DNA from: Maribacter zhoushanensis
GTDB lineage: Bacteria > Bacteroidota > Bacteroidia > Flavobacteriales > Flavobacteriaceae
Assembly: GCF_029350975.1 (NCBI RefSeq)
Contig: NZ_JARKMR010000001.1
Coordinates: 1,240,001 to 1,304,000 of the forward strand
DNA length: 64,000 bases
Direction: 5' to 3'
Below are positions 61,601 to 64,000 of the stretch, one piece after another (position 1 is the first letter of the stretch; every line of letters starts with the position of its first letter). Below the pieces are notes generated by a model. It worked only from the letters and a program-made list of their open reading frames with translations, was not told the DNA's origin and did no database searches. The position numbers and the translations under genes were made by a program.

Positions 61601-64000
61601 AGCCGCATCTGTGTGCGTGTAGGTTAAATTATTACTGTTTTGAAGTACATTCGAAGTTGCATCATCTATAAATTCAAAACGATTGTATGTTCCACTACCA
61701 CCATTAATTGTACTTGCGTCTATAGTAATTGTAGCATTGTCACCGTCATTACCGTTAGCACAACCAAACTGAACAGGAACTGGAGCAGTAAATGTTAGAG
61801 CTGCATTTTCATCTATAACCACTGTTTTTACTGTGGTACAGTTATTAGGACCTCTTGCAGTTACATCATATGAGCCACCAGGTAAATCTGTGAAAGATTG
61901 GGTTGTTGCATCCCAATTTGCCGTTGCAGGCATAGGGTTTATCGTATATGTCAATGGATTATTTCCATTATTTACTTGAACCAGTTCTATGCTTCCATCT
62001 TCTGCACCTGAACAACTAACTTCAATAGGAGTTGCGGTGAAATCTGGACGAACAGCTGCGGGTATGGTCACCGTAAATGTTCTAAAACAATTTGTAGAAG
62101 CGGTACCAATATCATATACATTGACAGTATAATCTGTATCAATAGTATTGTCCGGAACGCCTACTGGTACATTCATTGCACCACCTGTAAGAGTTTGGCG
62201 TGTTACTACATCTGTTAATGAGCTGTCAAGAATTTCGAACTCATAATTCCCAGAGCCTGAAATACCTTCAATAGCTATTTCAGCCTCAAAACCAGCATCA
62301 CAACCAGGTGCCTTATCTAAATTAGCAGAAGCCTGTAGAGTAGGGTGTACCACTATATTAGTATCTTCTGTACAACCTGTAGCGTCTTTTATAAATATAG
62401 TATAGCTGCCAGCTGCTACGGTATTGTAAACTCCGCCATTATTTTGGTATGTACTACCGCCATCAATGGAATAAAGAATAGTTCCTGTACCTGTAGCATC
62501 TATAGTAACTGATGCATTTGTATCACAATTTGCAATGACCACATCATCAATAGTTGGTGCGGCTGTAAAGCTCATAGTAACATCATTAAGAGGATACGAA
62601 CAACCATATTGATCCTCTACATTAACCGTATATGTTCCTGCAGGAGAACCTGCTGGTATTTCTATAGGGTTATCACCTGTTGCTGTAATAGTAGAGAAAG
62701 TTGCAGGACCTGTAATAGTATAGAAGTAAGTACCTCCACCGCCTTGAGTATTTTCGATCAGTATTAATCCAGGATTTTCACATGAAATATCTTGCTCGGA
62801 TTTAGCGACTCCTGTAATAATATCCAATTCATCTAGAATAGCATTTTCACTGGCACTGATACATTGTTGATTATCAGCGTCGTCTATTTGCGTTACTTGA
62901 ATATAGTATTCATTAGCGGAAAGGCCACTTACGGTAATAGTATTACTGTAGGCTACAAAACCTGCACTTTGATCAATAATGTTATTATCGGTATCAAATA
63001 AGGTCCATTCCATTCTATTTTCTGTCAATCCATCTTCATCAACTATTGTGTATGTAATTTCACCGTTGTTCGCTAAATTACAAGAAGGATTAATTTCTGG
63101 TGTAATAGTCATTGGTAGACCCCCGGCAATTTCATTTACGTTTACCGTACTTTGTCTTATACAGGTTGAAGGGGTGTTGTTGTCCCTAACATAGAATACA
63201 TAAGTTCTACCTGGTATTAAATTAGTGAATTCATACATACCATGACCTGCAGTAACTGCTGTACCATCCAAATGGAAACTTCCTCCAGCATACCAAGTAG
63301 CTGTGCTTTCATCAAAGTTCGATGGGTCATTTGAAAAAGCATATTCATAACCAGGTACACCTTCACCACCTTGAACCTTAACTTTTAATTCATCACAGTT
63401 CTCTACAACCGATGATGTAGTAATATCTAAATCATCTAATGGATAAGGTATTATTTCTCTTGGTAAATCTGTTTGACAAATTACATTGCCACTACCGTCT
63501 ATTGTTCTAAGCGATGGGAAAACTTCATCACCAGATGTAAGTCCGGTTCTGAAACTAGTTCCTGTCTGCCAAGTACTACCGCCATCTTCACTATATTCAA
63601 TTGTTCCTGCTAGACCAGTGGTAACATTTGTGAAATCGAATCCAAAATCGGTATCGGTTCCACTACAGTCACTGGCATAGGCTAAAACAATGTCAGCTGT
63701 AAGTTCTGCTGGTGCTGTAATAGTAACAGTTTCCGTTTCTGAACATCCTGCTTCGTCTGTAATAATAACGTCATATTCACCAGGTGCCAGGTTATAGTAA
63801 GTTTTAGTAGTTCCCACTACATTATTTTGTACTTGATCTGGTGTACCGTTAGTAACATCTACCAATCTATAATCGAAAGGAGAAAGTCCGTCGTTAATAG
63901 TTACTTCAATAGTACCGGTGCCATCATGACAATCTGGGTCTGTGGCTACAGCAGTTATATCTAGTACCGGATTTGCGGCAACGGTCTCTGTAACCATTGT
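58700..64000 (-). CDS. Giant SprB-repeat adhesin, T9SS type B (partial, N-terminus outside window)
   Basis: A surface protein of more than 1,766 visible residues; the frame stays open to the window edge, so the start is not seen and the internal methionine at 63997 is probably not the true start. It is built of repeats of about 70-100 residues that match SprB-type repeats, each with a consensus like TCNGQDDGSITVNMIGGTGTY. Clear copies lie in the last half (DVTCNGQDDGSI, EICVGEEDGTI, SCSGAEDGSI). The end is the type B T9SS domain, EIPNFFTPNGDGQNDFW with WDGFYQENELPTGDYWY. It is probably a gliding-motility or adhesion protein on the cell surface. Confidence 0.88.
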   Translation of the reverse strand, partial: TMVTETVAANPVLDITAVATDPDCHDGTGTIEVTINDGLSPFDYRLVDVTNGTPDQVQNNVVGTTKTYYNLAPGEYDVIITDEAGCSETETVTITAPAELTADIVLAYASDCSGTDTDFGFDFTNVTTGLAGTIEYSEDGGSTWQTGTSFRTGLTSGDEVFPSLRTIDGSGNVICQTDLPREIIPYPLDDLDITTSSVVENCDELKVKVQGGEGVPGYEYAFSNDPSNFDESTATWYAGGSFHLDGTAVTAGHGMYEFTNLIPGRTYVFYVRDNNTPSTCIRQSTVNVNEIAGGLPMTITPEINPSCNLANNGEITYTIVDEDGLTENRMEWTLFDTDNNIIDQSAGFVAYSNTITVSGLSANEYYIQVTQIDDADNQQCISASENAILDELDIITGVAKSEQDISCENPGLILIENTQGGGGTYFYTITGPATFSTITATGDNPIEIPAGSPAGTYTVNVEDQYGCSYPLNDVTMSFTAAPTIDDVVIANCDTNASVTIDATGTGTILYSIDGGSTYQNNGGVYNTVAAGSYTIFIKDATGCTEDTNIVVHPTLQASANLDKAPGCDAGFEAEIAIEGISGSGNYEFEILDSSLTDVVTRQTLTGGAMNVPVGVPDNTIDTDYTVNVYDIGTASTNCFRTFTVTIPAAVRPDFTATPIEVSCSGAEDGSIELVQVNNGNNPLTYTINPMPATANWDATTQSFTDLPGGSYDVTARGPNNCTTVKTVVIDENAALTFTAPVPVQFGCANGNDGDNATITIDASTINGGSGTYNRFEFIDDATSNVLQNSNNLTYTHTDAAGGDIIVRVYDDEGCSSEHIVTIDPYDTFIDATVNVDRDLDCVNSGENITINVNSTVTNTTANLANYEFRILPSATYQTGDNTFTNLAIGTYTIGIKNVTTGCEITRTHIVEDPNTFNIEVNKLADVVCFGTDGAIEVTFTDATYTGDFNWEVVNADGSATIRTDDAGIFTGTGTTASIPVAAGSYILRASQVGTPECIQERSFTITSPSAAVTLATIETTDVGCSDDMGSANIIPNGGEGPFNIVLTHVGSSTTYTADQVSSNLFRNLSNGQYTVEVTDNLGCTETFTNAFTLSPPEPIVANIQSMQDLVCEGDTIGELTAGFTPRTVTTNYRYILNTYDSDAPGANVIQTSSIQTDPTFSNLRSGYYSITVLDDLNCSDETAIVEIVEPTEVVGQLVTAQRATCLSDAELLLTASGGTGPYMWNTDGTSTFNAMNETNGPNTHLFTGVTPNTYRFYVQDSEGCISVLTNSITINPVTPLTVTLDNDNPTVSCNGDNSGVINAEAQGGLGDYEYALFSDAGLTNEVRPNQPTGLFTELLAGTYYVRVQSDDCEVSSSMVTITQPDPLVIDTANTVINDVTCNGQDDGSITVNMIGGTGTYQYAISPNLDRFSDDNTFDDLAPGDYVIIAQDSNGCFELIEASIEEPEVIEITTESTPEICVGEEDGTIDLTIIGGTAPYSTRFESETDFVQDRLSFTNLAAGDYIIYIEDAQGCEETIIVTIDAGVDLGAVVEPVYECDGNSPSNYVSIILNDPSIENDILFGLDTVDPLEMQLSGSFSNLTPGNHYISISHANGCIATYDVVIEAFDPLELTVVESNINQITATAVGGKENYTFYIDGVEQGSENIFYITETDTYDITVVDENGCEVTQSIFIEFIDIEIPNFFTPNGDGQNDFWMPDNIEVYPEIFISIYDRYGRSVYTFKDNEDGWDGFYQENELPTGDYWYIIKLNGAADTREFVGNFTLYR

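Overview
The window looks like a chromosomal segment of a marine-type member of the Flavobacteriaceae (Bacteroidota). The base composition is AT-rich. Promoters follow the Bacteroidota pattern (a -33 TTG or TTTG and a -7 TANNTTTG), and Shine-Dalgarno sequences are mostly absent. Several families are characteristic of the group: long NusB, DUF3276/PUR-alpha-like, DUF4920, DUF6268, DUF4856, and surface proteins with a type B C-terminal signal for the type IX secretion system (T9SS). No rRNA, tRNA, insertion sequence, prophage or CRISPR array was seen. Both ends cut a gene: ilvE on the left and a giant SprB-repeat adhesin on the right.

Layout. 1-3.3 kb: ilvE (minus, partial), a DUF4920 protein coupled to mnmD, and a TIGR01777 epimerase. 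3.4-5.3 kb: a grpE-dnaJ heat-shock operon with its own promoter and terminator. 5.4-10.6 kb: a tight five-gene operon of an ABC ATPase, an ABC-2 permease, an MscS channel, a DUF6268 outer-membrane barrel and an NtrC-type response regulator without a DNA-binding domain. 10.6-20.6 kb: housekeeping and stress genes (class III-like PPK2, M28 peptidase, a cyclophilin-FKBP fusion, cold-shock protein, 1-Cys peroxiredoxin, YfiT-type DinB protein, GNAT, thioredoxin-like protein, CsaA, BASS transporter, acyltransferase). 20.6-30.5 kb: DUF3276, an ABC exporter, nusB, DUF1573, yajC, YdeI, pepT, pyrD, Dabb, LysE and HMG-CoA lyase.

30.5-36.9 kb is the most distinctive accessory system. A DUF4856 lipoprotein, an imelysin-like lipoprotein, an HTTM (gamma-carboxylase-like) membrane protein and a FecA-type TonB-dependent receptor lie in one direction, with overlaps between the last three genes. 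A canonical promoter precedes the first gene, and an operator-like inverted repeat overlaps its start point. I infer an iron or metal-chelate uptake locus whose HTTM component has no assigned role.

37-52.8 kb: guaB, an M1 aminopeptidase, a thioredoxin-like protein, lysA, a Lon-substrate-binding-domain protein, sucC, two tandem pairs of small paralogues (secreted 111-aa proteins; TerB-like 130-aa proteins), DUF1456, DUF2254, hsp20 and uvrB. 52.8-64 kb, all minus strand: T9SS-type surface proteins (a fibronectin-like repeat protein, an IgGFc/DUF11-type protein and the SprB-repeat adhesin) flanking a two-gene ABC-2 exporter.

The observations most worth following are the DUF4856/imelysin/HTTM/receptor locus and its operator, an upstream element shared by grpE and hsp20, the five-gene ABC/MscS/regulator operon, a perfect palindrome next to the peroxiredoxin, and two very small ORFs in intergenic DNA.
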